Shown here one piece after another: positions 36,953 to 45,355 of a stretch of 64,000 bases of DNA; the first letter of the stretch is position 1; every line of letters begins with the position of its first letter. The notes under the pieces were generated by a model. It searched no databases. It saw only the letters and a program-made list of their open reading frames with translations, and was not told where the DNA came from. A program made the translations under genes and the position numbers. Source of the stretch: Halovulum dunhuangense (GTDB taxonomy: Bacteria; Pseudomonadota; Alphaproteobacteria; Rhodobacterales; Rhodobacteraceae); contig NZ_JABFBC010000001.1 in the NCBI RefSeq assembly GCF_013093415.1, forward strand, positions 992,001-1,056,000. The letters run 5' to 3'.

Positions 36953-37087
36953 TCAGGCGGTCAGCCGCTTGCGGCCCTGGGCGCGGCGACGCGCGATCAC
37001 CTTGCGGCCATTCTTGGTGGCCATGCGGGCCCGGAAACCGTGGCGGCGCTTGCGCACCAGATTCGAGGGCTGATAGGTCCGTTTCAT
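36953..37087 (-). CDS. rpmH: 50S ribosomal protein L34
   Basis: L34 (44 aa), found by translating the region directly. It reads [20 protein letters not shown] and continues with [20 protein letters not shown] before ending RLTA. A GGAGAAG ribosome site lies upstream and a near-consensus promoter at 37147-37175 drives it. First gene of the rpmH-rnpA-yidD operon. Confidence 0.97.
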   Translation of the reverse strand: MKRTYQPSNLVRKRRHGFRARMATKNGRKVIARRRAQGRKRLTA

Positions 37088-37146
37088 CGGTCTTCTCCAC
37101 GAAGCGTTGGCGGGCGGTCCCGCGGCCGTAAAATCTCAGAACCCGG

Positions 37147-37175
37147 CTTCTAGGGACTCGCGCGGCCGGTGTCAA
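37147..37175 (-). promoter_or_regulatory. Promoter of rpmH
   Basis: Minus strand: TTGACA (37170-37175), 17-base spacer, TAGAAG (37147-37152), about 60 bases before the rpmH ATG. Very good match to a housekeeping promoter. Confidence 0.75.
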
Positions 37176-37281
37176 TTGCAGGGCACGCCATTCCGCGCCG
37201 TTTTTCCAGGGCGCTACCCGGGGCCGCCTGCCGAACCTGTGCGGCCGCATCCTCACACGGGCGGCATCCCGCAGCCGCGTG

Positions 37282-37313
37282 GTTACAGGCAGGTACAGAC
37301 CATCTGTAACATA
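37282..37313 (+). promoter_or_regulatory. Operator-like repeats before the TVP38 gene
   Basis: GTTACAG at 37282-37288 and CTGTAAC at 37304-37310 form a perfect inverted repeat; a third half-site TACAG (37294-37298) pairs with the right arm at a 5-base spacing. The same bases contain a promoter-like TTACAG (37283-37288), 18-base spacer, TAACAT (37307-37312). The whole 318-base stretch 37088-37405 otherwise holds only the rpmH promoter and no gene I can support. Confidence 0.5.
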
Positions 37314-37405
37314 GAGAAGCGGTTCATCAATGCGGCGTGAGCCCACTATCGCGGAGGCGCCCGATAGGGCATCCCCAAGCCTGCAACGGATTTGGGACAA
37401 CCGGG

Positions 37406-38137
37406 ATGACAAGGCCGATGACACCGGCGCAGACGCCGAACTGGCGCAGGCTTTCGCCGCTCTTGATCATAGCCCTGGTGGCGGCCGCGGGTTTCTTCTG
37501 GCGCGATGCCTTCAGCTTTCAGACCCTGGCCGACAATCGCGAGCGGCTGATCGCCTGGCGCGACGCAAGCTACGGGCTGGCGGTAGCGGGCTACATGCTG
37601 GCCTATGTCGCGGTGGTCGCCTTCTCGCTGCCCGGTGCGACGGTCATGACGCTGGCGGGCGGTTTCCTGTTCGGGTTGATCCCGGGCGCGCCGGTGATCG
37701 TCATCTCGGCCACCATCGGCGCGACGCTGATATTTCTGGCCGCGCGCACCGGACTTGGCGATGCGTTGCAGGCGCGGATGGACGCCAATCCCGGAACCAT
37801 GAGCCGGATCCGCGACGGATTGCGGGAAAACGAGGTGAGCTACCTTCTGCTCATGCGCCTGGTCCCGGCGATCCCGTTCTTCGTCGCAAACCTTGCGCCC
37901 GCCCTGCTGGGGGTGCGGCTGCGCAATTTCGTGCTCACGACGTTTTTCGGGATCATGCCCGGCACGGTCGTCTACACATGGGTCGGCGCCGGTCTTTCCG
38001 GGGTCTTCGCCAGGGACGAAACGCCCGATCTGGGCATTCTCTTCGAATGGCAGGTGCTGGGGCCCATCCTTGCGCTCTGCGCCTTGTCGGCCCTGCCTAT
38101 CCTTCTCAAGACTATCCGCAAGCGCGGGAAAGGATGA
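37406..38137 (+). CDS. TVP38/TMEM64 (DedA-like) membrane protein
   Basis: Inner-membrane protein of the VTT/TVP38 family (243 aa), related to DedA proteins and eukaryotic TMEM64. Several helices are visible (residues about 15-33, 55-75, 80-110, 155-180, 215-235). The family core has FSLPGATVMTLAGGFLFGL and LLLMRLVPAIPFFVANLAPA followed by GVRLRNFVLTTFFGIMPGTVVY (in parts). Start ATG at 37406 is chosen by similarity; an upstream GTG at 37337 is possible. Ends in an ATGA overlap region with the flavoprotein gene, a pairing known in other bacteria. Confidence 0.85.
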   Translation: MTRPMTPAQTPNWRRLSPLLIIALVAAAGFFWRDAFSFQTLADNRERLIAWRDASYGLAVAGYMLAYVAVVAFSLPGATVMTLAGGFLFGLIPGAPVIVISATIGATLIFLAARTGLGDALQARMDANPGTMSRIRDGLRENEVSYLLLMRLVPAIPFFVANLAPALLGVRLRNFVLTTFFGIMPGTVVYTWVGAGLSGVFARDETPDLGILFEWQVLGPILALCALSALPILLKTIRKRGKG

Positions 38138-38139
38138 TC

Positions 38140-39558
38140 ATGGGCGAGCATATCCATACCGACCTTCTGGTGATCGGCGCCGGCTCGGGCGGGCTTTCGG
38201 TTGCGGCGGGGGCCGTGCAGATGGGGGCGCGCGTCGTCCTGCTGGAGGGCGGGCGCATGGGCGGCGACTGCCTCAACCGTGGCTGCGTCCCGTCGAAGGC
38301 GCTGATCGCGGCCGGAAAGCACGCCCATGCCTTCGGCACCGGCACGCCCTTCGGCGTGTCCCGGGCCAAGCCCCGGGTCGACTTCGCCCGTGCAAGCGCC
38401 CATGTGCGATCGGTGATCGAGACCATCGCGCCCCATGACAGCCAGGAACGGTTCGAGGCGCTGGGCGTGCGGGTGATCCGCGAATTCGGCCGCTTCATCG
38501 CCCATGACACCGTGGATGCAGGGCCCTGGCGCATCACGGCGCGGCGCATCGTGATCGCCACAGGCTCTTCGCCGATGGTTCCGCCGGTTCCCGGTCTCGA
38601 GGCGGTGCCGTATCTTACCAACGAGTCGGTCTTCGACCTGGAGCAGCGGCCGGACAACCTGCTGGTGATCGGCGGCGGGCCGATCGGGCTGGAGCTGGCG
38701 CAGGCGCATCACCGGCTGGGCGCGCGTGTCACGGTGCTGGAGGCCGCGCGCGCGCTGGGCCGTGAGGATCCCGAGATCGCCGCGCTGGCGCTGGCCCGGC
38801 TGCGCGATGAGGGCATCGACATCCGCGAAGGCGCAAAGGTCACGGCGATCTCGGGCGAGCCGGGTGCGATCACGGCGCAGCTCGAGGGGGGCGAAACCGT
38901 GACCGGAAGCCACCTGCTGGTCGCCGTCGGTCGCAAGCCCTCGATCGCGGCGCTCGACCTCGAACGCGCCGGCATCGCCCATGACCGCGGCGGGGTCATC
39001 GTCGATGCGGGGCTGCGGACGTCGAACAAGCGCGTCTTCGCCGTGGGCGATGTCATTTCGGGCGGGCTGCAATTCACCCATGTCGCCGGTTATCATGCGG
39101 GCATCGTGATCCGCCGTGCCCTGTTCGGCCTTCCGGCGCGCGCGCGCACCGATCACCTGCCACGCGCCACCTATATCGACCCCGAGATCGCCCAGGTCGG
39201 CCTGACCGAGGAAGAAGCCCGTCGCAGGCATGGCGTCCATCTTGAGGTGCTGCGCGCCGAATTCGCCGGCAACGATCGTGCGCAGGCGGAACGGCTGACC
39301 ACGGGCTTCATCAAGGTGCTGGCGGTCAAGGGTCGGCCGGTCGGCGCCTCCATCGTCGGGGCCCAGGCCGGAGAGCTGATCCAGGTCTGGTCCCTGGCCA
39401 TCGCCAACCGGCTGAAGCTGTCCGCGTTCGCCAACATGGTCGCGCCCTATCCCACGCTGGGAGAGCTGTCCAAGCGCGCCGCCGGGCAATATTTCGCCCC
39501 CCGCCTGTTCGAAAGCGAGCGGGTGAAGCGAATCGTCCGTTTCGTGCAACGGTTCTGA
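38140..39558 (+). CDS. MerA-like FAD-dependent disulfide oxidoreductase
   Basis: Pyridine nucleotide-disulfide oxidoreductase (472 aa), related to dihydrolipoamide dehydrogenase and mercuric reductase. FAD motif GAGSGG at residues 13-18, redox pair Cys44 and Cys49 (CLNRGC), NAD motif VIGGGPIGLE and GDVISGGLQFTHVA. It lacks the N-terminal metal-binding domain and the C-terminal cysteine pair of true mercuric reductase (it ends FVQRF). The usual HPT catalytic segment reads YPT, as in MerA-like proteins. Real substrate unknown. ATG at 38140 fits GGGAAAGG better than the one at 38134. Confidence 0.88.
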   Translation: MGEHIHTDLLVIGAGSGGLSVAAGAVQMGARVVLLEGGRMGGDCLNRGCVPSKALIAAGKHAHAFGTGTPFGVSRAKPRVDFARASAHVRSVIETIAPHDSQERFEALGVRVIREFGRFIAHDTVDAGPWRITARRIVIATGSSPMVPPVPGLEAVPYLTNESVFDLEQRPDNLLVIGGGPIGLELAQAHHRLGARVTVLEAARALGREDPEIAALALARLRDEGIDIREGAKVTAISGEPGAITAQLEGGETVTGSHLLVAVGRKPSIAALDLERAGIAHDRGGVIVDAGLRTSNKRVFAVGDVISGGLQFTHVAGYHAGIVIRRALFGLPARARTDHLPRATYIDPEIAQVGLTEEEARRRHGVHLEVLRAEFAGNDRAQAERLTTGFIKVLAVKGRPVGASIVGAQAGELIQVWSLAIANRLKLSAFANMVAPYPTLGELSKRAAGQYFAPRLFESERVKRIVRFVQRF

Positions 39559-39621
39559 CGGGGTTGTTCGTACAAGAGGTCAGCCCTAGATACCGATGGA
39601 CACGGGATTTTCACGCTTGGC

Positions 39622-41028
39622 ATGATGAAATTCGTCAACTCGCTGACCGGGCGTTTCCTGGTCCTGACGGTCATCTTCGTCATGCTGGCGGAGGTGCTGA
39701 TCTTCCTTCCTTCCGTGGCGCGGTTTCGCGTCGACTACCTGCAGGAACGGCTTGAACTGAGCCAGCTTGCCTCGCTTGCGCTGCTGGCGACCCCCGACGA
39801 GATGGTGGCCACGGAACTGGAGGCAGAACTCCTCGAGAATGCCGAGGTGCTGAACGTCGTGCTGCGGCGCGACGCGCTGCGCGAGCTCATCCTGTCCAGC
39901 CCCATGCCCGCCATGGTGGACGAGACATATGACCTGCGGGACACGCAGCCCCTGACGCTGATCGGAGATGCCATCGGCACCATGCTGCGCAGCGACGACC
40001 GGGTGATCCGGGTCATCGGCGTGCCGGTGAAGGGCGGCGGCGTGCTGATCGAGATAACGCTCCACGAACGCCCCCTGCGCAATGCGATGCTGGCCTATGG
40101 CTGGAACATCCTGCTGCTCAGCCTTGCCATATCGGTATTCACGGCGCTGTTCCTGTTCCTTGCTGCGCGACGCTTCATCGTGGTTCCCATCGCGCGCGTG
40201 GTGGGAAGCATGGCCAGCTATCGCGACGACCCCGAGGATGTGAGCCGGATCATCACGCCCGTCTCGCGCGTGACCGAACTGCGCGAGGCAGAGGTGGCGC
40301 TGGCCGACCTCCAGACCCGCCTGACGCAATCGCTGAAACAGAAGGAACGTCTTGCGGCGCTGGGGGGCGCGGTGTCGCGCATCAGCCATGACCTTCGCAA
40401 CATGCTGACGACGGCGCAACTGCTGGCCGACCGGATGGAGCGCAGCGACGATCCCGCCGTGCGCCGCACCGCGCCCAAGCTGCTCGGCTCGCTGGACCGG
40501 GCGATCAACCTGTGCGAGGGCACGCTTGCCTATGGCAAGGCCGAGGAACCTGAGCCCCGGATCCGCAGCATGCGCCTTGCCCCCCTTGTGCGCGACGTGC
40601 TCGAGGCGGACGGGCTGCGCGCAAGCGAGGAAAAGGTGCAGCTTACGGCGGATATCCCCGAAGAACTGGCGCTTTCGGCCGATCCCGAGCAGCTTTACCG
40701 CGTGCTGATGAACCTTGTGCGCAATGCGCGCCAGGCCATCCTCGGGGCGGGAAAACCCGGAGAGATCGCGATCCTTGCCCGTGCCACCGCCACCCAATGC
40801 GAGATCGAGGTCCGCGACAGCGGCCCCGGCCTGCCCCCGAAGGCGCTGGAAAACATTTTCAAGCCGTTCCGCGGTGGGGCCCGGCGCGGTGGGACCGGGC
40901 TGGGGCTGGCCATCGCGGCCGAACTTGTCCGCGGCCATGGCGGCACTCTGGAACTGGTGGAAACCTCGGAAAAAGGGACGCGCTTCCGCATCCGGCTGCC
41001 GATCCGCAAGGCCGGTCAGGCGGCGTGA
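39622..41028 (+). CDS. Orphan sensor histidine kinase
   Basis: Membrane sensor kinase (468 aa). Helices at residues about 10-30 and 160-182 enclose a periplasmic sensor domain of about 130 residues with no recognisable fold. A HAMP-like linker leads to the phosphoacceptor His256 in ISHDLRNML, then N-box NLVRNARQAI, G1 DSGPGLP and G2 GGTGLGLAIA. No response regulator lies next to it, so its partner must be elsewhere. It follows the flavoprotein gene by 63 bases on the same strand. Confidence 0.88.
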   Translation: MMKFVNSLTGRFLVLTVIFVMLAEVLIFLPSVARFRVDYLQERLELSQLASLALLATPDEMVATELEAELLENAEVLNVVLRRDALRELILSSPMPAMVDETYDLRDTQPLTLIGDAIGTMLRSDDRVIRVIGVPVKGGGVLIEITLHERPLRNAMLAYGWNILLLSLAISVFTALFLFLAARRFIVVPIARVVGSMASYRDDPEDVSRIITPVSRVTELREAEVALADLQTRLTQSLKQKERLAALGGAVSRISHDLRNMLTTAQLLADRMERSDDPAVRRTAPKLLGSLDRAINLCEGTLAYGKAEEPEPRIRSMRLAPLVRDVLEADGLRASEEKVQLTADIPEELALSADPEQLYRVLMNLVRNARQAILGAGKPGEIAILARATATQCEIEVRDSGPGLPPKALENIFKPFRGGARRGGTGLGLAIAAELVRGHGGTLELVETSEKGTRFRIRLPIRKAGQAA

Positions 41029-41086
41029 GATTCCTGCCGGTTAGGGGTTGCAAACCCCCGGAGCCAAGAGTATCACCCGGCCTCAC

Positions 41087-41163
41087 GGACCGATAGCTCA
41101 GTTGGATAGAGTACTTGACTACGAATCAAGGGGTCGGGGGTTCGAATCCTCCTCGGTCCGCCA
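41087..41163 (+). tRNA. tRNA-Arg (anticodon ACG)
   Basis: 77-nt tRNA with encoded CCA. Acceptor GGACCGA (41087-41093) pairs with TCGGTCC (41153-41159). Anticodon stem CTTGA/TCAAG holds the loop CTACGAA, so the anticodon is ACG (41121-41123), presumably edited to inosine and reading CGU, CGC and CGA. The T arm contains GGTTCGAATCC. Confidence 0.97.
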
Positions 41164-41307
41164 CCTGATCCCAAGGTGGCGACACGTTCCGGAAAATAAT
41201 CGTGGAATAAGGTCGGCAGGTTGCCGGCCGCCGATATGCCGTGTCCTGCCGCCTTCAGCGGATCGCCGCGCCATCCCGGAAATCACCCCGCCTGATGGAA
41301 GCAGAAC

Positions 41308-41340
41308 GGCCCGCCGGGACGTACCCGGTCGGGCCTTGTG
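41308..41340. terminator. Hairpin between tRNA-Arg and dppF
   Basis: 11-bp stem with one bulged T (41308-41318 with 41324-41335, loop ACGTA), then TTGTGTT on the plus strand. It lies between convergent transcripts and may end either. The rest of 41164-41369 shows nothing else. Confidence 0.5.
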
Positions 41341-41369
41341 TTGAAGCCATCAACGCGCCGCGCAGCGCG

Positions 41370-42356
41370 TCAGGCGGCGCGGCCTTCCTCCACCGCGTGA
41401 CAGGCGACGCCACCGCGAAGCTGCGGCACCTCGCGCCGGCAGCGCTCGTTGGCCAGCGGGCAGCGCGGATGGAACGTGCAGCCCGGCGGCGGCGACAGGG
41501 GCGAGGGGATCTCTCCCTCGACCTTCTTGCGGCGGCGGCCGGTCATGTCGATGTCGGGCACGGCGTCGAGCAGCATCCGCGTGTAGGGATGCTTCGGCGC
41601 ATCGAACAGATCGGCCGCGGGGCTCACCTCGGCCAGGCGGCCCAGATAGAGCACGCCGATATCGTCCGCCATGTGCCGCACGACCTGAAGGTTGTGCGAG
41701 ATGAACACATAGGTCAGCCCGAATTCCTTTTGCAGATCCTTCATCAGGTTCAGGATCTGGGCCTGCACCGACACGTCGAGCGCCGAGGTCGGCTCGTCGC
41801 AGACGATGAACTCGGGGTTCGCCGCCAAGGCCCGCGCGATGGCGATGCGCTGGCGCTGCCCGCCCGAGAACTGGTGCGGGAATTTCACCCCATCCTCCGG
41901 CGACAGCCCCACCAGCGTCAGCAACTCGCCCACGCGCTTGAGCCGCGCGGCCCTGTCCATCGACCGCTCGAATACACGCAGCGGCTCGGCGATGATGTCG
42001 CTGACGCGCCAGCGCGGATTGAGACTGGCCAGCGGATCCTGAAAGATCATCTGGAACCGGCGCCTCAGCCGCCGCGCCTCGGCCCCGGACAGACCGCGTG
42101 CCAGCGACTGGCCGTCGAAGAAGATCTCTCCGGCGCTGGGCTTCAGAAGCCCGACGATCAGCCGGGCGATGGTGGACTTGCCAGAGCCGCTTTCGCCCAC
42201 CAACGCGAATGTCTCGCCCCGCCGGACGGTGAAGCTGACATCGTCCACCGCCTTCACATACAGCTTTTCCAGCCCTTCGAGCTTGCGATTGAGCCAGGGT
42301 TGGGACACGTCGAACCTGCGCGACAGGTTGCGGACATCGAGAAGAACGTCGCTCAT
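41370..42356 (-). CDS. dppF: Peptide ABC transporter ATP-binding protein (DppF/OppF type)
   Basis: Second ATPase (328 aa) of a dipeptide/oligopeptide-type importer. Walker A GESGSGKST near residues 53-61, signature FSGGQRQRIAIARAL, Walker [14 protein letters not shown], and the C-terminal cysteine region CTFHPRCPLANERC that may bind an iron-sulfur cluster as in OppD/DppD proteins. Last gene of the operon; overlaps dppD by ATGA. The exact substrate (dipeptide, oligopeptide or other) is not decided by sequence. Confidence 0.92.
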   Translation of the reverse strand: MSDVLLDVRNLSRRFDVSQPWLNRKLEGLEKLYVKAVDDVSFTVRRGETFALVGESGSGKSTIARLIVGLLKPSAGEIFFDGQSLARGLSGAEARRLRRRFQMIFQDPLASLNPRWRVSDIIAEPLRVFERSMDRAARLKRVGELLTLVGLSPEDGVKFPHQFSGGQRQRIAIARALAANPEFIVCDEPTSALDVSVQAQILNLMKDLQKEFGLTYVFISHNLQVVRHMADDIGVLYLGRLAEVSPAADLFDAPKHPYTRMLLDAVPDIDMTGRRRKKVEGEIPSPLSPPPGCTFHPRCPLANERCRREVPQLRGGVACHAVEEGRAA

Positions 42357-43333
42357 GCTTCGGTCACTCCCGGATAGAGCCAGCAGGACACCTGCCGGCC
42401 GGGCTCGATTTCGGACAGGGCCGGGCGATGGGTGCGGCAGCGGTCGAACACCCTGGGGCAGCGCGGGTTGAAGGCGCAGCCATTCGGGATGGCCGACAGC
42501 CGCGGCATGGCGCCGGGGATCTGCTGCAACCGCTCCAGGTTTTCGCCCAGCCGCGGGATCGCGCCCATCAGCCCCTCGGTATAGGGGTGGCGGGCGTTCA
42601 TGATGACGTCACGCACGGGCCCGATCTCGGCGATGCGGCCGGCATACATCACTGCCACGCGGTCGGCGGTTTCCGCGATCACGCCCATGTCGTGCGTGAC
42701 CAGAAGGATCGCTGCCCCGCGTTCGGCGCAGAGTTCCTTCATCACGTCGATGATCTGCGCCTGCACCGATACATCAAGCGCCGTGGTCGGCTCGTCCGCG
42801 ATCACCAGGTCCGGATCGGCACAAAGCGCCAGCGCGATCACCACGCGCTGCCGCATCCCGCCAGAGAACTGGTGCGGATAGTCGTCGATCCGGCGCCCGG
42901 CATCGGGGATGCCGACATCATCGAGCAGCTTGATCGCCCGCTTGCGCGCATCCTCCTGCGACAGGGGCAGGTGGGTGCGGATCGTCTCGATCAACTGGTC
43001 CGAGATCCGGTAGAGCGGGTTCAGCGAGGTCAGCGGATCCTGGAAGATCACGCCGATCCGCCGTCCGCGGATGGCCCGCATGTCGTCGGCGGGCAGGTTG
43101 TCGATGCGCTTGCCGCGCAGCCGGATCTCGCCCCGGGCGATGCGGCCCGGGCGCTCGATCAGGCCGATGATGGCGTTGCCGGTCATGGACTTGCCCGCGC
43201 CGGATTCGCCGACCATGCCCAGCACCTCGCCGGGCATGATGTCGAAGGAGATGTCCTCCACCGCGGTCAGGATGCCGTGGCGGGTGGGGAACTCGACCGT
43301 CAGGTTGCGGACGGAGAGAAGGGGTTCTGTCAC
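42353..43333 (-). CDS. dppD: Peptide ABC transporter ATP-binding protein (DppD/OppD type)
   Basis: First ATPase (326 aa). Walker A GESGAGKSM near residues 40-48 (final residue Met rather than Ser/Thr, as in many OppD-type proteins), signature FSGGMRQRVVIALAL, Walker B LVIADEPTTALDV, and C-terminal CAFNPRCPRVFDRC. GTG start with AGGAGGG upstream. Works with dppF as a heterodimer. Confidence 0.92.
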   Translation of the reverse strand: MTEPLLSVRNLTVEFPTRHGILTAVEDISFDIMPGEVLGMVGESGAGKSMTGNAIIGLIERPGRIARGEIRLRGKRIDNLPADDMRAIRGRRIGVIFQDPLTSLNPLYRISDQLIETIRTHLPLSQEDARKRAIKLLDDVGIPDAGRRIDDYPHQFSGGMRQRVVIALALCADPDLVIADEPTTALDVSVQAQIIDVMKELCAERGAAILLVTHDMGVIAETADRVAVMYAGRIAEIGPVRDVIMNARHPYTEGLMGAIPRLGENLERLQQIPGAMPRLSAIPNGCAFNPRCPRVFDRCRTHRPALSEIEPGRQVSCWLYPGVTEA

Positions 43334-43342
43334 TGTGCCCTC

Positions 43343-44293
43343 CTATCGCAGCTTGGGGTTCAGCGCATCGCGCAGCCAGTCGCCCAGCAGGTTGACCGAC
43401 AGCGCCAGCAGCACCAGCGTCACCGCGGGGAAGAACAGGATCCACCACTCGCCCGAGAACAGGTATTGCTGACCGATCCGGATCAGCGTGCCCAGCGAGG
43501 GCTGGGTCGGCGGCACACCCACGCCAAGGAAGGACAGCGTCGCCTCCTCGATGATGGCAAGCGCCAGGCCGATCGTGCCGATCACCAGCACCGGCCCCAT
43601 GACGTTGGGCAGGATGTGGCGGATCAGGATCAGGATCGGATGCACGCCCATGATGCGGGCGGCGGATACATAGTCCTTCTCGCGCTCGACCATGGTCGCG
43701 CCGCGCACGGTACGCGCGAACTGCGCCCAGTTGGACAGGCCGATGGCGAAGATCAGGACATAGATCGCCATGCTTTCCTGCTGGCTGGGCGGGATCACGC
43801 CCCGCGCGATGCCGAAGATCAGCAGCGCGATAAGGATGGCCGGAAAGCTGAGCTGGATGTCGGCCACGCGCATGATGACCGCGTCGATCGTGCCGCCGTT
43901 GTAGCCCGCGACAAGGCCAAGCCCCACGCCCAGGGTCATCGCGAACATGGTCGCGAGAAAGCCCACCAGAAGCGAGACGCGGCTGCCATACATGATGGTG
44001 GACAGCACGTCGCGGCCCTGGTTGTCGGCGCCCATGACGAAATAGTTCCCGGTGAAGGCGCTTTCGCTGGCGGGCGGGGTGAAGCCGTCCATCAGGTTCA
44101 GGCTGGCCGGGTTGAACGGGTTGTAGGGTGCGATCCATGGCGCAAGGATCGCCATCAGGATCAGCGAGAACGCGACCAGCGTCGCTATGATGGTCACCGG
44201 AGAGCGCTTCCACGAATAGAAGATGTCACTGTCCAGGAACTGCCGCAGCCGGCCCGCGGGGCGGGCGCTGGGGATCATGTCTTCAGTGCTCAT
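43343..44293 (-). CDS. dppC: Peptide ABC transporter permease (DppC type)
   Basis: Permease (316 aa) with six predicted helices. The EAA loop reads YVSAARIMGVHPILILIRHI followed by LPNVMGPVLV. The N-terminal region contains the OppC-type segment with ILAPWIAPYNPFNP. Three bases separate it from dppB. Confidence 0.92.
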   Translation of the reverse strand: MSTEDMIPSARPAGRLRQFLDSDIFYSWKRSPVTIIATLVAFSLILMAILAPWIAPYNPFNPASLNLMDGFTPPASESAFTGNYFVMGADNQGRDVLSTIMYGSRVSLLVGFLATMFAMTLGVGLGLVAGYNGGTIDAVIMRVADIQLSFPAILIALLIFGIARGVIPPSQQESMAIYVLIFAIGLSNWAQFARTVRGATMVEREKDYVSAARIMGVHPILILIRHILPNVMGPVLVIGTIGLALAIIEEATLSFLGVGVPPTQPSLGTLIRIGQQYLFSGEWWILFFPAVTLVLLALSVNLLGDWLRDALNPKLR

Positions 44294-44296
44294 GGG

Positions 44297-45280
44297 TCAT
44301 TTCCCCGACCCGCCGCCATCAAGCCGAAGGCGCGGATCCACGAAGTAGTAGAGAATATCGACGATCAGGTTGATCAGGACGAACACCAGCGCGATGAACA
44401 TCAGGTAGGCGGCCATCACCGGCACATCGACCACCTGCACCGAGGTGATGAACAGCGAGCCCACGCCGGGCCACTGGAACACCGTCTCGGTCACGATGGC
44501 GAAAGCGATCACCGACCCGAGTTGCAGGCCGGTGATGGTGATGACGGGCACCAGCGTGTTCTTCAGCGCATGTCCGAAGTTGATCGCCCGCTGGCTCAGA
44601 CCGCGCGCGCGGGCAAAGCGGATGTATTCGGTGCGCAGCACCTCCAGCATCTCGGCCCGCACAAGCCGCATGATCAGTGTCAGCTGGAACAGCGACAGGG
44701 TGATCGCCGGCAGGATCAGCGACTTCAGCCCGCTTTCGGTCAGAAGCCCGGTGCGCCACCAGCCAAGGTCGACCACGTCCCCGCGCCCGAAGGAGGGCAG
44801 CCACCCCAGTTCGACCGAGAAGACGTAGATCAGCCCGATACCTATCAGGAATGTCGGCAGCGACACGCCCACCAGAGAGGCGGCCATGATCCCCGCGCTG
44901 AACAGGCTTTTCGGCCGAAGCGCGGTGAACACGCCCAGCACCACCCCGAAGATCAGCGCCAGCGACGCCGAGGCGAATGCCAGTTCGATCGTGGCCGGCA
45001 GGCGGCTCAGGATCAACTCCGAGACGGGTTGTTGCAGACGGTAGGAAATCCCGAACTCACCCTGGATCGCGTTTCCGATGAAGCGGAAGAACTGCACGAT
45101 CGCAGGGTCGTTCAGGCCCAGCCGGTCGCGCATGATTTCCTGATCCTCGAGCCGGGTTTCGACGCCCACCATGCTGGCGATGGGATCGCCCACATAGCGG
45201 AACACCACGAAGGCGATCAGCGCCACGAACAGCATGACGACGACCGACTGGATCAGGCGTCTTATGATGAAGGCCAGCAT
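44297..45280 (-). CDS. dppB: Peptide ABC transporter permease (DppB type)
   Basis: Permease (327 aa). Begins MLAFIIRRLIQSVVVMLFVA, typical of DppB/OppB, and has the EAA loop FARARGLSQRAINFGHALKN with TLVPVITITG. GGGAGG precedes the ATG. The 75-base spacer to dppA contains a full terminator-like hairpin. Confidence 0.92.
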   Translation of the reverse strand: MLAFIIRRLIQSVVVMLFVALIAFVVFRYVGDPIASMVGVETRLEDQEIMRDRLGLNDPAIVQFFRFIGNAIQGEFGISYRLQQPVSELILSRLPATIELAFASASLALIFGVVLGVFTALRPKSLFSAGIMAASLVGVSLPTFLIGIGLIYVFSVELGWLPSFGRGDVVDLGWWRTGLLTESGLKSLILPAITLSLFQLTLIMRLVRAEMLEVLRTEYIRFARARGLSQRAINFGHALKNTLVPVITITGLQLGSVIAFAIVTETVFQWPGVGSLFITSVQVVDVPVMAAYLMFIALVFVLINLIVDILYYFVDPRLRLDGGGSGK

Positions 45281-45301
45281 CGGCCACCTCCCTCACGAAA
45301 T

Positions 45302-45336
45302 GCAAAACGCCGCGCCGGGGTGTGCCCGGCGCGGCG
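45302..45336 (-). terminator. Terminator-like hairpin between dppA and dppB
   Basis: Perfect 12-bp GC stem (45308-45319 with 45325-45336, 5-nt loop) followed on the minus strand by TTTTGCA. It lies just after the binding-protein gene and before the first permease gene, so most transcripts may stop here and leave the transporter genes less expressed. Confidence 0.7.
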
Positions 45337-45355
45337 ATGAGCTGTCAGCGATCCC

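Noticed and set aside
37330-38139. Fusion of the flavoprotein with an upstream 270-residue extension
   Set aside because: The frame is open upstream of 38140, but that part is a shadow of the TVP38 gene and has no domain; the FAD motif begins directly after 38140.
38140-39558. Annotation as mercuric reductase (merA)
   Set aside because: No metal-binding N-terminal domain, no C-terminal cysteine pair and no merR, merT or merP nearby.
41087-41163. Integration site (att) in the tRNA-Arg gene
   Set aside because: tRNA 3' ends are common phage targets, but there is no integrase gene and no second copy of the tRNA 3' end that I could see nearby.
42428-45340. A 970-codon open frame on the plus strand across dppD, dppC and dppB
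   Set aside because: It is antisense to three well-recognised genes, rich in Gln, His, Arg and Asp as expected from reversed GC-rich codons, and has no domain I recognise. Long antisense frames are common at this GC content.
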